A DNA stretch of 64,000 bases from Amycolatopsis viridis (GCF_011758765.1 NZ_JAANOU010000001.1:2790001-2854000), one strand, 5' to 3'. Positions 1 to 8,880 are shown, counted from the stretch's first letter. Notes: generated by a model not told the origin, from the letters alone. Translations and numbers: made by a program.

Positions 1-44
1 GCTACCTGCTGTACAAGGACGTCAACCGGCACCCGAAGCTGTGA
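1..44 (+). CDS. C-terminal end of a gene truncated by the window edge
   Basis: An open frame enters from the left edge and ends at the TGA at 42-44, giving a C-terminus that reads YLLYKDVNRHPKL. The fragment is too short to assign to a family. The next gene follows after about 23 bases on the same strand, so the two could be co-transcribed. Confidence 0.5.
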   Translation, partial: YLLYKDVNRHPKL

Positions 45-67
45 ACTCACCGACGAGGAGGTCCGAG

Positions 68-535
68 ATGGACGTGCACCTGGACGCGGGCGATGCCGCC
101 CCCGATTTCGCGTTGCCCGGTGCCGACGGCGCGACGGTGACGCTCGAGTCGCTGCGGGGCCGGCGCAGCATCCTCTACTTCTACCCGGCCGCCGGCACTC
201 CCGGCTGCACGACCGAGGCGTGCGACTTCCGGGACAACCTGGCTTCCCTGCACGCGGCCGGGGTGACGGTCGTCGGCATTTCGCCGGATCCGCCGCAGCG
301 GCTGGCGGAGTGGGCCGGTGCGGAGCGGCTGACCTACCCGTTGCTGTCCGATGTGGACGGATCGGTGCACCGCAGCTACGGGGCGTGGGGTGAGCGGACC
401 GTCAACGGCACGACCGGTACCGGCCCGCTGCGCTCGACGTTCGTCCTGGACGCGACCGGTCGCATCGAACACGCCCAGTACGCGGTGCAGGCGCAGGGGC
501 ACGTCCGGAAGCTGCGCGCGCTGCTGGGGATCTGA
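68..535 (+). CDS. bcp: Thioredoxin-dependent peroxiredoxin, BCP/PrxQ type
   Basis: A 155-residue cytoplasmic peroxiredoxin that reduces hydroperoxides using thioredoxin-type donors. The motif GTPGCTTEACDFRD carries the peroxidatic Cys47 and the resolving Cys52 five residues apart, the arrangement typical of atypical 2-Cys PrxQ/BCP enzymes. Length is normal for the family. The ATG at 68 is preferred because GAGGAGG lies at 55-61; an in-frame GTG at 41 would overlap the upstream stop and lacks a ribosome site. It stands alone, convergent with the SnoaL-fold gene downstream. Confidence 0.9.
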   Translation: MDVHLDAGDAAPDFALPGADGATVTLESLRGRRSILYFYPAAGTPGCTTEACDFRDNLASLHAAGVTVVGISPDPPQRLAEWAGAERLTYPLLSDVDGSVHRSYGAWGERTVNGTTGTGPLRSTFVLDATGRIEHAQYAVQAQGHVRKLRALLGI

Positions 536-546
536 GCCGCCCGTCG

Positions 547-981
547 TCAGGGGGTGCCCGGCGCGGCGGTCAGGCCGAGTTGCGTGCGCACCGCGTGTTC
601 GTCCCAGAGGGTCCACCGGTGGGTGAACCGGCCATCCGGGTCGAAGCGGTACACGTCGACCATCGGTACGCACAACCGGGCTCCGGTGGCCGGGGGCAGC
701 CCGGCGAAGGCATCACCCTGGTGGGTGCCGGTGAGGATGAGCCGCTGCACGAGGGTGTCGCCCTCGACGATCTGCTCCTCGGTGTGGACCCGCAGGTCCG
801 GGAACGCCCGGCGGGTCCCGGCGACGAACGCGGCGAGCTCCGCCGCGTTCGTGGTGCGGTCCTCCGCGGCGAGGTACTGGGTGTATCCGGGGGCGAGGAG
901 GTCGTCGAGGACCGCGACGTCGCCCTGGTTGAACACCTCTTCGCTGATGCGGCGTGCGCGGATCTTGATCTCGGCGGTCAT
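547..981 (-). CDS. SnoaL-like ester cyclase / polyketide cyclase family protein
   Basis: A 144-residue NTF2-fold protein. The N-terminus (MTAEIKIRARRISEEVFNQG) followed by LDDLLAPGYTQY and a late HRWTLWDE strand fits SnoaL-like ester cyclase proteins of about 140 residues. Members bind small hydrophobic ligands or catalyse cyclisation or hydrolysis; the substrate here is unknown. The start at 981 has GGAAGGAAA just upstream. It is transcribed divergently from the large XRE/TPR regulator, 119 bases apart, so that regulator may control it. No polyketide genes are nearby. Confidence 0.75.
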   Translation of the reverse strand: MTAEIKIRARRISEEVFNQGDVAVLDDLLAPGYTQYLAAEDRTTNAAELAAFVAGTRRAFPDLRVHTEEQIVEGDTLVQRLILTGTHQGDAFAGLPPATGARLCVPMVDVYRFDPDGRFTHRWTLWDEHAVRTQLGLTAAPGTP

Positions 982-1100
982 GGTCGTTTCCTTCCGTCGG
1001 TGACTGCCCGTCCAGCATGGGCGCGGGAGGCGGACGAGCCCACGACGAACGCTCACCGCACACCTGACACATCCGCGCACCCCGCGGCGATGTCCCTGGT

Positions 1101-3581
1101 GTGCGCACCTCGGGTTTCGGCGCCCTGCTCAAACAGCTGCGGCTGGCCGCGGGGCTGACCCAGGAGGCCCTGGCCGAGCGGGCCGGGGTGAGCCCGCGCG
1201 CGGTCAGCGACCTGGAACGGGACCCGCACCGCAGCCCGCGGCTGGACACCGTGCGGTTGCTGGCCGACGCCCTGGAACTGGACGCGGACCAGCGTGCGCA
1301 CGTGCTGGCCGCCGCACGCCCGGGGGCCGTCGAGCCGGTGACGGCCGGGCCGCTGCTGCTGCCGCCGTTGATCGGCCGCGCCGGGGTCGCGGCGGCGCTC
1401 ACCGAGCTGCTCGAGCGCGGCGAGACCCGGTTGCTGACGCTGACCGGGCCCGGTGGCGTGGGCAAGACGCGCCTCGCGCTGGACGTGCTCGGCGCACTGG
1501 GCGAGCAGTACCCCGGCGGCGCCGTGTTCGTCGACCTGTCGCCGGTGCGCGACCCCGGTCTGGTCACCGCGGCGATCGCCCGGCAGGTGGGGCTGGACGA
1601 ACGCGGGCCGCTGCCGGTGTCCACCCGCCTGACCGCGGTGCTGCGCGACAAGCGGGTGCTCCTGCTGCTGGACAACTTCGAGCACGTGGTCGCCGCCGGG
1701 ACCGAGGTGCTGGGCCTGCTGACCGCCTGTCCCGGGCTCACCGTCCTGACCACGAGCCGGGTGCCGCTGCGCCTGCGCGCCGAGCGCGAGTACCGCATCG
1801 CGCCCCTGGAGTCGCGCGACCCGGACTCGCCGGCGGCCCGGTTGTTCACCGAACGCGCCGCAGCAGCCGGGGTGCCACCGGAGCCCGGTGATGCCGAAGC
1901 CGTGGCGGAGATCTGCCGTCGGCTGGACGGGCTGCCGCTGGCGATCGAGCTGGCCGCGGCGCGCGTGCGGTCGCTGCCGCCGCGTGTCCTGCTCCACCGG
2001 CTGGAACAGCGGCTGCCGGTGCTGGTCGGCGGCCCTCGCGACCTGCCCGACCGGCAGCGGACGATGCGGGACGCGATCGGCTGGAGCTACCAGCTGCTCT
2101 CCGGTGATGCGCGGGCGGCGTTCCGGAAGCTGTCGGTGTTCGCGGGCGGCTGTTCCCGGCACGCCGCGGAATCCGTCGCGAGTGGACAGTCGCTGGACGA
2201 GCTGGCCGAGGCGAGCATCGTCGACGTCCGGCCGGACGGGCGCATCCGCATGCTCGAAACGATCCGCGAGTACGGACTCGAGCGGCTGACGGCGGCGGGG
2301 GAGGCGGAGGCGGCCGTCCGGGCGCACATCCGCTACTACGCCGGGCTGGCGGAGCGGGGGACGCCGGAGGAGCTGGCGCCCGAGCTCGACAACCTCCGCG
2401 CCGCGCTGGAGCGGGCGCTGGCCGCCAGGGACGCGGCACACGCTCTGCGGCTGTGCGCGGCGCTGCCCGCGTTCTGGCTGGAACACGGCCTGCTCGGGGA
2501 AGGTGTCCGCGTCGTCCGCGCGGCCCTGGGGCTGGGCGGCGTGGAGCGGGTGCCGGTGCCGACCCGGGTGGCGGCACTGGCCGGAGCCGCCCGGATGGCG
2601 ATCGAGGTGTCGGCGCTGGCGGACGCCGGGGCCTGGTGCGAGCAGCTGGTCGGTCTGGCCCGGCGGGAGGGGACCGCCGCCGACCTGGTCACCGCGCTCA
2701 ACACCCGCGGCGTGTTCCGGCGCGTCACCGACCGGTACGCGGAGTCGGCCGCCGACCACGACGAAGCCCGCGCGCTCGCGGACCGGATCGGTGACCGGGC
2801 CGGGCACGCCGCGGCGCTGCTCGGGCTGTCCTACGACCTGATGTTCACCGGTGACACCGCGCGGGCCGGTGAGCTGGCCGACCGGGGACTGGCCGAGACC
2901 CGCGCGACCGGTTCGGCGCGGGATCTCGGGGAGGCACTCCTGTTGCTCGCCTGGCAGGCCACGCAGGCCGGCCGGCCCGGACGGTCGCGCCGGCTGGCCG
3001 GGGAAGCGCTCGAGCTCGCCCGGGCCCGGCGCGACGGCAGCCGCATCGCCGACGCGCTGCGCATCCTGGGCACGAACGCGCAGCTCGACGGCCGGTACGA
3101 GGACGCGGCGCGGTGGCTGGGGGAATGCGAACGGCTCCACCGCGCACGCGGCGACGAGCGGAGTGCCGACCAGCTCCTGGCACACCTCGCCCACGTGGCG
3201 CAGCTGACCGGCGACCTGCGGCGGGCGCGGGAGCTCGGGGAGGTCGCGCTCGCCTCCGCCCGGCGGTACGGGGACCTGTGGGCCACGGCGATGTCCACCA
3301 CCCAGCTCGGCCACACCGAGCTCGCCGCCGGCCGGGTCGGCGCGGCGCGGGGGCTGTTCGAGGAGAGCCGGGAGCTGTTCGAGCGCATCGGCAACCCGAT
3401 GTACCTGTCGTGGTGCCTGGAGGGTCTGGCGGCGGTAGCGGTCGCCGGGGGCCGCCTGGCGGACGCGGCCCGGCTCTGCGCGCAGCGGGACGACGTGGCG
3501 GCCGGGCTCCCGCCGATGAATCCGGAGGGGCACCGCGCCACCGTCGCCGCGGTCGGGAGGTTGGCGCGGCCGGAACGGTGA
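1101..3581 (+). CDS. XRE-family regulator with NTPase and TPR domains
   Basis: An 826-residue multidomain regulator. Residues about 5-70 form an XRE helix-turn-helix (LRLAAGLTQEALAERAGVSP). Residues about 85-380 form an NB-ARC/STAND-type NTPase with Walker A GPGGVGKTRLAL, Walker B-like VLLLLDNFEHV and GLPLAIELAAAR. The remainder is alpha-helical TPR-like repeat rich in Ala, Arg and Leu. Such proteins act as nucleotide-switched transcription factors in actinomycetes, often for a neighbouring gene. GTG at 1101 is chosen because the HTH begins directly after it. It is divergent from the SnoaL-fold gene. Confidence 0.85.
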   Translation: MRTSGFGALLKQLRLAAGLTQEALAERAGVSPRAVSDLERDPHRSPRLDTVRLLADALELDADQRAHVLAAARPGAVEPVTAGPLLLPPLIGRAGVAAALTELLERGETRLLTLTGPGGVGKTRLALDVLGALGEQYPGGAVFVDLSPVRDPGLVTAAIARQVGLDERGPLPVSTRLTAVLRDKRVLLLLDNFEHVVAAGTEVLGLLTACPGLTVLTTSRVPLRLRAEREYRIAPLESRDPDSPAARLFTERAAAAGVPPEPGDAEAVAEICRRLDGLPLAIELAAARVRSLPPRVLLHRLEQRLPVLVGGPRDLPDRQRTMRDAIGWSYQLLSGDARAAFRKLSVFAGGCSRHAAESVASGQSLDELAEASIVDVRPDGRIRMLETIREYGLERLTAAGEAEAAVRAHIRYYAGLAERGTPEELAPELDNLRAALERALAARDAAHALRLCAALPAFWLEHGLLGEGVRVVRAALGLGGVERVPVPTRVAALAGAARMAIEVSALADAGAWCEQLVGLARREGTAADLVTALNTRGVFRRVTDRYAESAADHDEARALADRIGDRAGHAAALLGLSYDLMFTGDTARAGELADRGLAETRATGSARDLGEALLLLAWQATQAGRPGRSRRLAGEALELARARRDGSRIADALRILGTNAQLDGRYEDAARWLGECERLHRARGDERSADQLLAHLAHVAQLTGDLRRARELGEVALASARRYGDLWATAMSTTQLGHTELAAGRVGAARGLFEESRELFERIGNPMYLSWCLEGLAAVAVAGGRLADAARLCAQRDDVAAGLPPMNPEGHRATVAAVGRLARPER

Positions 3582-3666
3582 CTGCTCGGTGAGTGCGCGT
3601 CGTGGCCGCCGCCGTCGTCCGCCGCGCAGGCTGGAGGCCCGTTCCGACCTTTTCGAGGAGATCGTC

Positions 3667-4035
3667 ATGAACCGTCACGTCACCTTCACCACCGGCCTGG
3701 TCCTGTGCGCGCTGCTCGGCCTCGCCGACCTCGCCGGCGCCGCCGGTCTCGGCCGGGACGGCGCCCCGCCCGTCGCGGTCGTCGTCATCGGGGCCGTGCT
3801 CGGCCTCGTCACGCTCGTCGCCGTGGCTCCGGCGTGGCGGCGCGTCCGGGGCGGGGTGATCACCGTCGTCGTGTCGCGGGCGGTGGCCGGCCTGCTGGCG
3901 ATCCCGGCGTTCTTCGTCGACGCGCCCGGCTGGGCCCGCCTGCTGGCCGCGATCACGCTGGTGCTCACCGTCGCCGGGGTGGGCCTGCTCGCCGGTGCCG
4001 GCCGCGACCGGGTGCCCGCCGGGATGCCGCGATGA
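3667..4035 (+). CDS. Small integral membrane protein
   Basis: A 122-residue protein with about four hydrophobic segments (residues about 7-28, 36-58, 68-85 and 92-113). No catalytic motif is evident and I do not recognise the family. GAGGAG eight bases before the ATG at 3667 supports this start over an in-frame GTG at 3589 that would add an unlikely Arg-rich leader. Its stop overlaps the next start (ATGA at 4032-4035), so it is translationally coupled to the second membrane protein. Confidence 0.7.
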   Translation: MNRHVTFTTGLVLCALLGLADLAGAAGLGRDGAPPVAVVVIGAVLGLVTLVAVAPAWRRVRGGVITVVVSRAVAGLLAIPAFFVDAPGWARLLAAITLVLTVAGVGLLAGAGRDRVPAGMPR

Positions 4036-4640
4036 CGACCGGCAACGCCGCCCCGCCGGTGCCGCGGACCCGCTCCGCCGGTCCGCTGATCGCCACCGGC
4101 GGGCTCGCCGGCCTGACGTGGGCGGCCGCCCTGCGCGGCGTGATGGCCGAAGTGTCCGGGCCGGACTCCACCGTCACCTGGTACGGCACCTTCGGCCAGA
4201 TCCTGCTGCCCGGGGCCGTCACCGGTGCCCTGCTGGCGTGGGCCGAGCACCTGCGCCGCACCGGCGGACGGCGCCGGTGGCGGCTGCTGGCGCTGGCGCC
4301 GCTGACGTTCCCCGCTGCCGTACTCCTCTCCCCGGAGACGGTGGCCGCTCTCGGCGGCGGTCAGCCGCTGTTCAGCGGCGGGATCGGTGGCGGCGCGCTG
4401 GCAATGCCCCTGTTCGGCATGGCCGGCGGGTACGCGATCGCCGGCCGCGGACGGTGGTGGGCGCGCCTGGCGGCCGGTGCGTTCGCGGTGACGCCGATCC
4501 CGGTGTGGGTGCTGGTTTCCGGTGCCTTCGGCCCCGAGTTGGCCGTCACCACCCCGCGCGGGGCCTGGGTCGCCGTGTTGTTCTCCGCCTGCGTCGCGAC
4601 GCTGGCGCTGGCGTGCGCTGTTCCGCATGGGCGGGTGTGA
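4032..4640 (+). CDS. Integral membrane protein, function unknown
   Basis: A 202-residue protein with about five or six hydrophobic segments, including LIATGGLAGLTWAAALRGVM near the N-terminus and a hydrophobic C-terminal helix. It is coupled to the upstream small membrane protein through an ATGA overlap. The two are probably expressed and act together. No transporter or enzyme signature is visible. Confidence 0.7.
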   Translation: MTTGNAAPPVPRTRSAGPLIATGGLAGLTWAAALRGVMAEVSGPDSTVTWYGTFGQILLPGAVTGALLAWAEHLRRTGGRRRWRLLALAPLTFPAAVLLSPETVAALGGGQPLFSGGIGGGALAMPLFGMAGGYAIAGRGRWWARLAAGAFAVTPIPVWVLVSGAFGPELAVTTPRGAWVAVLFSACVATLALACAVPHGRV

Positions 4641-4707
4641 CGTGGGGCGGTGCGGATCGTGTGCGACGCTTCCCCCGGCCCTGCCGCTCCAGCGAACGGA
4701 TTCGAGT

Positions 4708-5532
4708 GTGACCGAGCACGCCACCACCACCTTTGCCGAAGCCACCCGCGTCGAGGAGGTGTCCCCGGGACGTTTCACGGCGGAGGCACACCCGGCCTGG
4801 ACCGTGCTCGGCAAGCCCAACGGCGGCTACCTGCTGGCGATGCTGGGGCGTGCCGCCGCGCGGTCCGGCGCGCACCCGGACGTCGTCGCGGCGAGCGCGC
4901 TGTACCTGCGGTCCCCGGAGCCGGGGCCGGTCGCCCTGGACGTGGAGGTGCTGCGCGCCGGCCGGTCGGCCAGCCAGGTGCGGACGCGGATGACGCAGGA
5001 CGGCACGCCCTGCGTGGAGGCGCTGTTCACGCTCGGCGCACTCGATCCGGAGGCGAAGCCGTACTGGAGCGACGGCCTGCCCGAGCCGGTGCGCGGTGAG
5101 CCGGCGGACTGCGTGCGGGTGACCGGTCCCGCCGGGGGTGGCCCGGGGCCGGCGATCATGGACCAGGTCGAGCTGCGCATCCAGCCCGGGGACCTCGGGT
5201 TCAGCCGCGGCGCGCCGAGCGGCGCGGGCGTGCTACGGGGCTGGCTGAGCCTGCCCGGCGGCGCGGACCTCGACCCGTTCGCCCTGCTCTACGCCGTCGA
5301 CGCGTTCCCGCCGGCGTCGCTGGACGTCGCCGTCACCGGGTGGGTGCCCACTCTGGAGCTCACCGCGTACGTGCGGGCGCTGCCGGCGCCCGGCCCGGTG
5401 CGGGTGCTGCAGAAGGCGCAGCTGATCGAGGGGAACCGGGTCGACCAAGCCTGCTTCGTCTGGGACAGCCGGGGCCGGCTGGTGGCCCAGGCGACCCAGC
5501 TGGCCGGGATCCGCCTCGACCCGCCCGCCTGA
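4708..5532 (+). CDS. Acyl-CoA thioesterase family protein (double hotdog, TesB-like)
   Basis: A 274-residue protein with the N-terminal hotdog signature HPAWTVLGKPNGGYLLAMLG and the central pattern ASALYLRSPEPG. These are typical of the TesB-like 4HBT_3 family, which hydrolyses acyl-CoA thioesters. The second hotdog half runs from about residue 155 to the end. GTG at 4708 is used; no strong ribosome site is visible and an earlier start would run into Cys/Pro-rich sequence. It follows the membrane-protein pair by 67 bases and is convergent with the zinc-ribbon gene. Substrate unknown. Confidence 0.8.
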   Translation: MTEHATTTFAEATRVEEVSPGRFTAEAHPAWTVLGKPNGGYLLAMLGRAAARSGAHPDVVAASALYLRSPEPGPVALDVEVLRAGRSASQVRTRMTQDGTPCVEALFTLGALDPEAKPYWSDGLPEPVRGEPADCVRVTGPAGGGPGPAIMDQVELRIQPGDLGFSRGAPSGAGVLRGWLSLPGGADLDPFALLYAVDAFPPASLDVAVTGWVPTLELTAYVRALPAPGPVRVLQKAQLIEGNRVDQACFVWDSRGRLVAQATQLAGIRLDPPA

Positions 5533-5559
5533 GCGGCTCGCGCGCCGCGTCCGCAACGG

Positions 5560-5784
5560 TCAGCGCTGGACGGGCCGCCGGCCCGCCCCGGTGGCCGGGC
5601 GGCAGGCCGCGCACCGCGGATCCCGCCGCCACCGCCGGGCCGCGGCGCGCAGGTCGCGGCGGCACCGCCGCCGCCCGGGCCGGCCGTCCCGCCGCGTGCC
5701 GAACACCCGGAGTTCGGTGCGCCGGCCCCCGCACCTGGGGCAGCGCACCCGGCGGAACGCGCGGAGTACGGTGACCGCGGACAT
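5560..5784 (-). CDS. Small Arg-rich zinc-ribbon-like protein
   Basis: A 74-residue Arg-rich reading frame with CPRCGG near residue 15 and CAAC near residue 59, which could form a zinc ribbon. GAGGAG lies four bases upstream of the ATG at 5784. The gene sits 29 bases downstream of the glycosyltransferase on the same strand. The high Arg content means a GC-rich spurious frame cannot be excluded, but the paired Cys motifs and ribosome site favour a real gene. Confidence 0.4.
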   Translation of the reverse strand: MSAVTVLRAFRRVRCPRCGGRRTELRVFGTRRDGRPGRRRCRRDLRAAARRWRRDPRCAACRPATGAGRRPVQR

Positions 5785-5813
5785 GACGCTCCTCGAGGGC
5801 AGGGCGACCGCTG

Positions 5814-7190
5814 CTAACTGTCGATCGCGACAGCGGCGGGCTCGGTGTTGCGGCGGGTCTTCGTCCACCCGTTGCGTCCCCGGACGAGCCGGACGAGCGC
5901 GCGCCAGGACGTGATGTAGAACGTGTAGATGTACACCGCGTAGGCCAGGCCCATCCCGATGCCGCGCAGGAAATTCTTGCTGCGCAAGCACTTCCACTGG
6001 TAGATCGGTCCCCACACGACGAACGGGGCGAGCCCGAACGTGCCGTAGACGGCGAACAGGATCCAGCCGCCGCCGGTGAACCAGCCACCCATCCGGGACG
6101 GGTCGGTCACCGTGGCACCCAGGAACACCAGGAACGGCACCGGGTAGATGAGCGAGCCGAGCAACTGCATCCACGGCTGCGCCAGGTAGTACATCATCTC
6201 GGCGGCGCCGAAGGTGCTGACGTGCACCGAATCCCAGATGCGGCGCAGATAACGGCCGCACTGCATGGTTCCCTGCCCCCACCGCGTCCGCTGCGTCAGG
6301 AAGCGCCGCAAGCTGTACAGCGCCTCCTGCGACACGTGGGTGTCCGGGGTGAACTCGGTGCGCCAGCCCGCGATGAGCAGGTGGACGCCCAGCTCGAAGT
6401 CCTCCAGCAGGGAGCCCCGCCACGGCTTGAGCTCCGCGCCGCCGATGGACGCCAGCGCGGACATCCGGGTGAACTGCCCGTTGCCGCCCAGCGAGATCGT
6501 GCCGGTGTACCGGCGCGAGGTCTGGATCGCGGCGATGGCGGTGCGGAACTCGAGATCCTGCAGCTGGGCCAGTTTCAGCCCGAACACCCGGCCCGCCCGG
6601 GATCGCGACGGTGGCGGGGTGTCCCGGTTGCTCATCCAGACGTCGACCTGGACGGCGCCTACCGTGCGGTCCCCGAAGAGGTGGCCGGCCGCGCACACGT
6701 CGAGGCAGCCGGGGGCGGGCCGGCCGTCCGCGTCGACCACCACCACGATCACCCGGTCGTAGTCCTCGCGCAGTCCCTGGAAGGCGACCAGCTGCGCGTA
6801 GGCCGCGTTGAGCGCGTCACCTTTGCCGGTGCGGGCCTGCGGCCGCCGGCGGCGCACGAGGTGCAGGCGCGGGTCGGGGGAGCCGCTGCGGTACTGCAAA
6901 CCGGTGACGATCTGCGCGGTCCGGTCGTCGGAGTCGTCGTCCACGATCCACACGTGCGCCTGCGGGAACGTCGAGCGCAGGTAGTGGATGGTGTCGCCGA
7001 TCACCGCCTCCTCGTCGCGGCAGGGCACGAAGAAGTGCCAGCTGAACGCGCTGCTGTCGCCGGCGGGGCGCGGCTTGTGCCGCACGAACGGCACGACGAT
7101 GACGGTGACGTAGACCAGGAACGCCACGCTCATCATCAACGCGAACGCCTGGGTGATACCCAGGACGACCTGGAAGGACTCGTCGCTCAT
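5814..7190 (-). CDS. Processive family 2 glycosyltransferase, membrane-bound
   Basis: A 458-residue GT-A glycosyltransferase resembling cellulose or poly-N-acetylglucosamine synthases. An N-terminal membrane helix (residues about 10-36) precedes the catalytic domain. The latter has VDDDSDD near 83-89, the DxD motif VDADG at 152-156, GGNGQF near 235-240, the ED pair at 263-264 and QRTRW at 300-304, the QxxRW hallmark of processive enzymes. Three or more C-terminal membrane helices follow. Its ATG overlaps the exosortase stop (7187-7190), so the two are coupled. It probably polymerises a UDP-hexosamine, possibly supplied by the nearby 2-epimerase. Confidence 0.85.
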   Translation of the reverse strand: MSDESFQVVLGITQAFALMMSVAFLVYVTVIVVPFVRHKPRPAGDSSAFSWHFFVPCRDEEAVIGDTIHYLRSTFPQAHVWIVDDDSDDRTAQIVTGLQYRSGSPDPRLHLVRRRRPQARTGKGDALNAAYAQLVAFQGLREDYDRVIVVVVDADGRPAPGCLDVCAAGHLFGDRTVGAVQVDVWMSNRDTPPPSRSRAGRVFGLKLAQLQDLEFRTAIAAIQTSRRYTGTISLGGNGQFTRMSALASIGGAELKPWRGSLLEDFELGVHLLIAGWRTEFTPDTHVSQEALYSLRRFLTQRTRWGQGTMQCGRYLRRIWDSVHVSTFGAAEMMYYLAQPWMQLLGSLIYPVPFLVFLGATVTDPSRMGGWFTGGGWILFAVYGTFGLAPFVVWGPIYQWKCLRSKNFLRGIGMGLAYAVYIYTFYITSWRALVRLVRGRNGWTKTRRNTEPAAVAIDS

Positions 7191-7723
7191 GCGGTCCGCT
7201 CGCGGCGCAGGCCGATCCGGACGAACAACACGAGGGCGAGGGCCCCGCCGATCACGCTGACGAGTGACCCCATCAGGGTGTGCCCCCAGTAGTAGCCGGT
7301 GGAGATCCCGAGCCAGTTCACCAGGCCGACGATGAGCAGCATGCGCAGCTGGTTGACCGCGGCGACGACGGCACCGAAGACCAGGAGGGACAGCAGCAGC
7401 CGGCGCGTGTTCGCGGGCCGCAGGTACCCCAGCACGGCCGTCACCAGGACCAGCGGCACGACCAGGAACAGGGACGAGCACTCCGGTGTCATCTGCAGTC
7501 CCAGCGGCCGGTCGCCGCCCAGGCCGAAGTAGACGGTGTGCCGGGCGCCGGCCACGTACACCCCGTGCTCGCTGATCAAGCGCAGGACGGCGCCGGTCAC
7601 CTGCACCTCGGCGGTGCGGTACGCCCCCTGGCACACCACGAGCAGGCCGACCACGGCGAGCATCGCGATGACGAGCCACCGGACCGGTAACCGGCTGGAC
7701 AACGGCGCAGCGTTCGCCGACAT
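7187..7723 (-). CDS. Exosortase/archaeosortase family transpeptidase
   Basis: A 178-residue polytopic membrane protein with the exosortase catalytic triad visible: Cys82 in MTPECSSLFL, Arg127 in NQLRMLL and His148 in GHTLMGS. These enzymes cleave a C-terminal tripartite sorting signal on the outer face of the membrane and transfer the protein to an acceptor. The size matches compact actinobacterial members. GGAGGG precedes the ATG at 7723. It is translationally coupled to a processive glycosyltransferase and divergent from a probable substrate gene at 7922, mirroring the exosortase-exopolysaccharide linkage known in other phyla. Assignment to the exosortase P subtype is from neighbour context and memory of the family. 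Confidence 0.85.
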   Translation of the reverse strand: MSANAAPLSSRLPVRWLVIAMLAVVGLLVVCQGAYRTAEVQVTGAVLRLISEHGVYVAGARHTVYFGLGGDRPLGLQMTPECSSLFLVVPLVLVTAVLGYLRPANTRRLLLSLLVFGAVVAAVNQLRMLLIVGLVNWLGISTGYYWGHTLMGSLVSVIGGALALVLFVRIGLRRERTA

Positions 7724-7782
7724 CGACCCTCCACAACAGACTCTCCCCAGAGCCTGGCTGACATTACCCAGCGTTTCCGCGA

Positions 7783-7794
7783 AACTCCTAGGAG
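7783..7794. promoter_or_regulatory. Palindrome in the exosortase / anchor-P divergent promoter region
   Basis: The perfect 12-bp palindrome ACTCCTAGGAGT lies between the exosortase start (7723) and the anchor-P gene (7922). It is a candidate operator for the divergent pair. No regulator gene is adjacent. Confidence 0.3.
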
Positions 7795-7921
7795 TGCTAC
7801 CCGCCAGGGGGATATTTGGGCCGAACGCGTGACGCTGCGCGAACCGCGCCGATAGCAAGATCACGAGCCGGCGCGGCGCCGATGGGGTGCCCGCGGCCGT
7901 GGAAGAAATCGGAGTGTCTCA

Positions 7922-8683
7922 ATGCGAAGAGCAAGGCTCGGGCTCGCCGCCGCGATGGCGGCGGGCGTGGTTCTGCTGGGTGCGGTACCCGCGTCGGCGG
8001 CCCCCGGGGACGGGTCGGCCTACGGTGCGGACGTCGACGTGACCCTGCTCGGCAAGCCGGCCGTGCACGTGGGACCGCTCGCGCAGGCGTCCACGGAAGG
8101 ACCCACCAGCGGCACGCTGGTGGGCATCGACGTGCCCGGCATCGCCCACAGCGGCACGGTGCAGACAACGGCCGTGCGGGACGAGACCACGGGTGCCGTC
8201 GACAGCAAGGCGACGGTGGAGAACCTGTCGGTCGGCGTCCTGGGTGCGCTCGGCACCATCAAGGCCGACGCGGTGACCGCGGAGTGCCACGCCACCCAGG
8301 ACGGCAACGCGGGTGCGGCCACGCTGGCCGGGCTGAACCTCGGCCCGCTCGGCGACGTCAGTGCCACGCCGGCGGCGAACACCGTCGTGAACGTGGGCGC
8401 GCTCGGGGCCAACGTCGCGAAGATCACGTTCAACGAGCAGATCGCCAACCCGGACGGCAGCCTGACGGTCAACGCCATCCACGTGCGCCTGCTCGGCGGT
8501 GTGCTCGGTTCCCTCGGCTCGGGCGACGTGATCGTGTCGTCGGCGACCTGCGGCCCGGCCGGGCTGCCGGTGCCGCTGGCGTCCGGTGCGGGCATGTGGA
8601 TCGGGCTCGGTCTGCTGGCCGCGCTCGGCCTGCCGGCCGGGGTCTGGTTTAGCCGCCGCCGCGCCACCGCGCAGGCCGTCTGA
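7922..8683 (+). CDS. Secreted choice-of-anchor P family surface protein
   Basis: A 253-residue exported protein. It has a Sec signal peptide (MRRARLGLAAAMAAG, cleavage after VPASA near residue 26), a repetitive Gly/Val-rich beta-type body, the phrases LTVNAIHVRLLGG and GDVIVSSATCG, and a C-terminal helix (MWIGLGLLAALGLPAGVWF) followed by Arg residues. Those phrases match what I recall of the choice-of-anchor P domain, whose members carry varied sorting tails. The C-terminal helix-plus-Arg tail makes it the probable exosortase substrate. Two Cys residues may form a disulphide. Confidence 0.8.
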   Translation: MRRARLGLAAAMAAGVVLLGAVPASAAPGDGSAYGADVDVTLLGKPAVHVGPLAQASTEGPTSGTLVGIDVPGIAHSGTVQTTAVRDETTGAVDSKATVENLSVGVLGALGTIKADAVTAECHATQDGNAGAATLAGLNLGPLGDVSATPAANTVVNVGALGANVAKITFNEQIANPDGSLTVNAIHVRLLGGVLGSLGSGDVIVSSATCGPAGLPVPLASGAGMWIGLGLLAALGLPAGVWFSRRRATAQAV

Positions 8684-8696
8684 CGGGCGAGGGCGG

Positions 8697-8876
8697 ATGT
8701 ACCGGATGCCCGGCGCCGGGATCACCACCGCGGGCGGCACCGCGGGCACGCTCGCCTATACCGGTGCCGATGTCGGCTGGTGGATCGCGCTCGGCGTGAT
8801 CCTCGTGCTGGCCGGGATCGCGGCACTCGTCGCCGCGACCCGCCGCAGCAGGAGACTCGCCGGTTCCCGGAAATGA
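8697..8876 (+). CDS. 59-residue LAYTG-motif membrane/surface peptide
   Basis: A tiny protein that is almost entirely a cell-wall sorting signal: LAYTG near residues 19-23, a single hydrophobic helix (WWIALGVILVLAGIAALVAA) and a basic tail RRSRR. LAxTG is the motif recognised by class E sortases of actinobacteria. It has no obvious signal peptide and begins 13 bases after the anchor-P gene. An alternative start is the ATG at 8706. It may be a second anchor tail for the same system, or the remnant of a longer LAxTG protein. Confidence 0.6.
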   Translation: MYRMPGAGITTAGGTAGTLAYTGADVGWWIALGVILVLAGIAALVAATRRSRRLAGSRK

Positions 8877-8880
8877 GGTT

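Noticed and set aside
1053..3668. 871-codon minus-strand frame opposite the XRE/TPR regulator
   Set aside because: No domain resemblance, Arg/Gln/Pro-rich composition, antisense to a well-supported gene.
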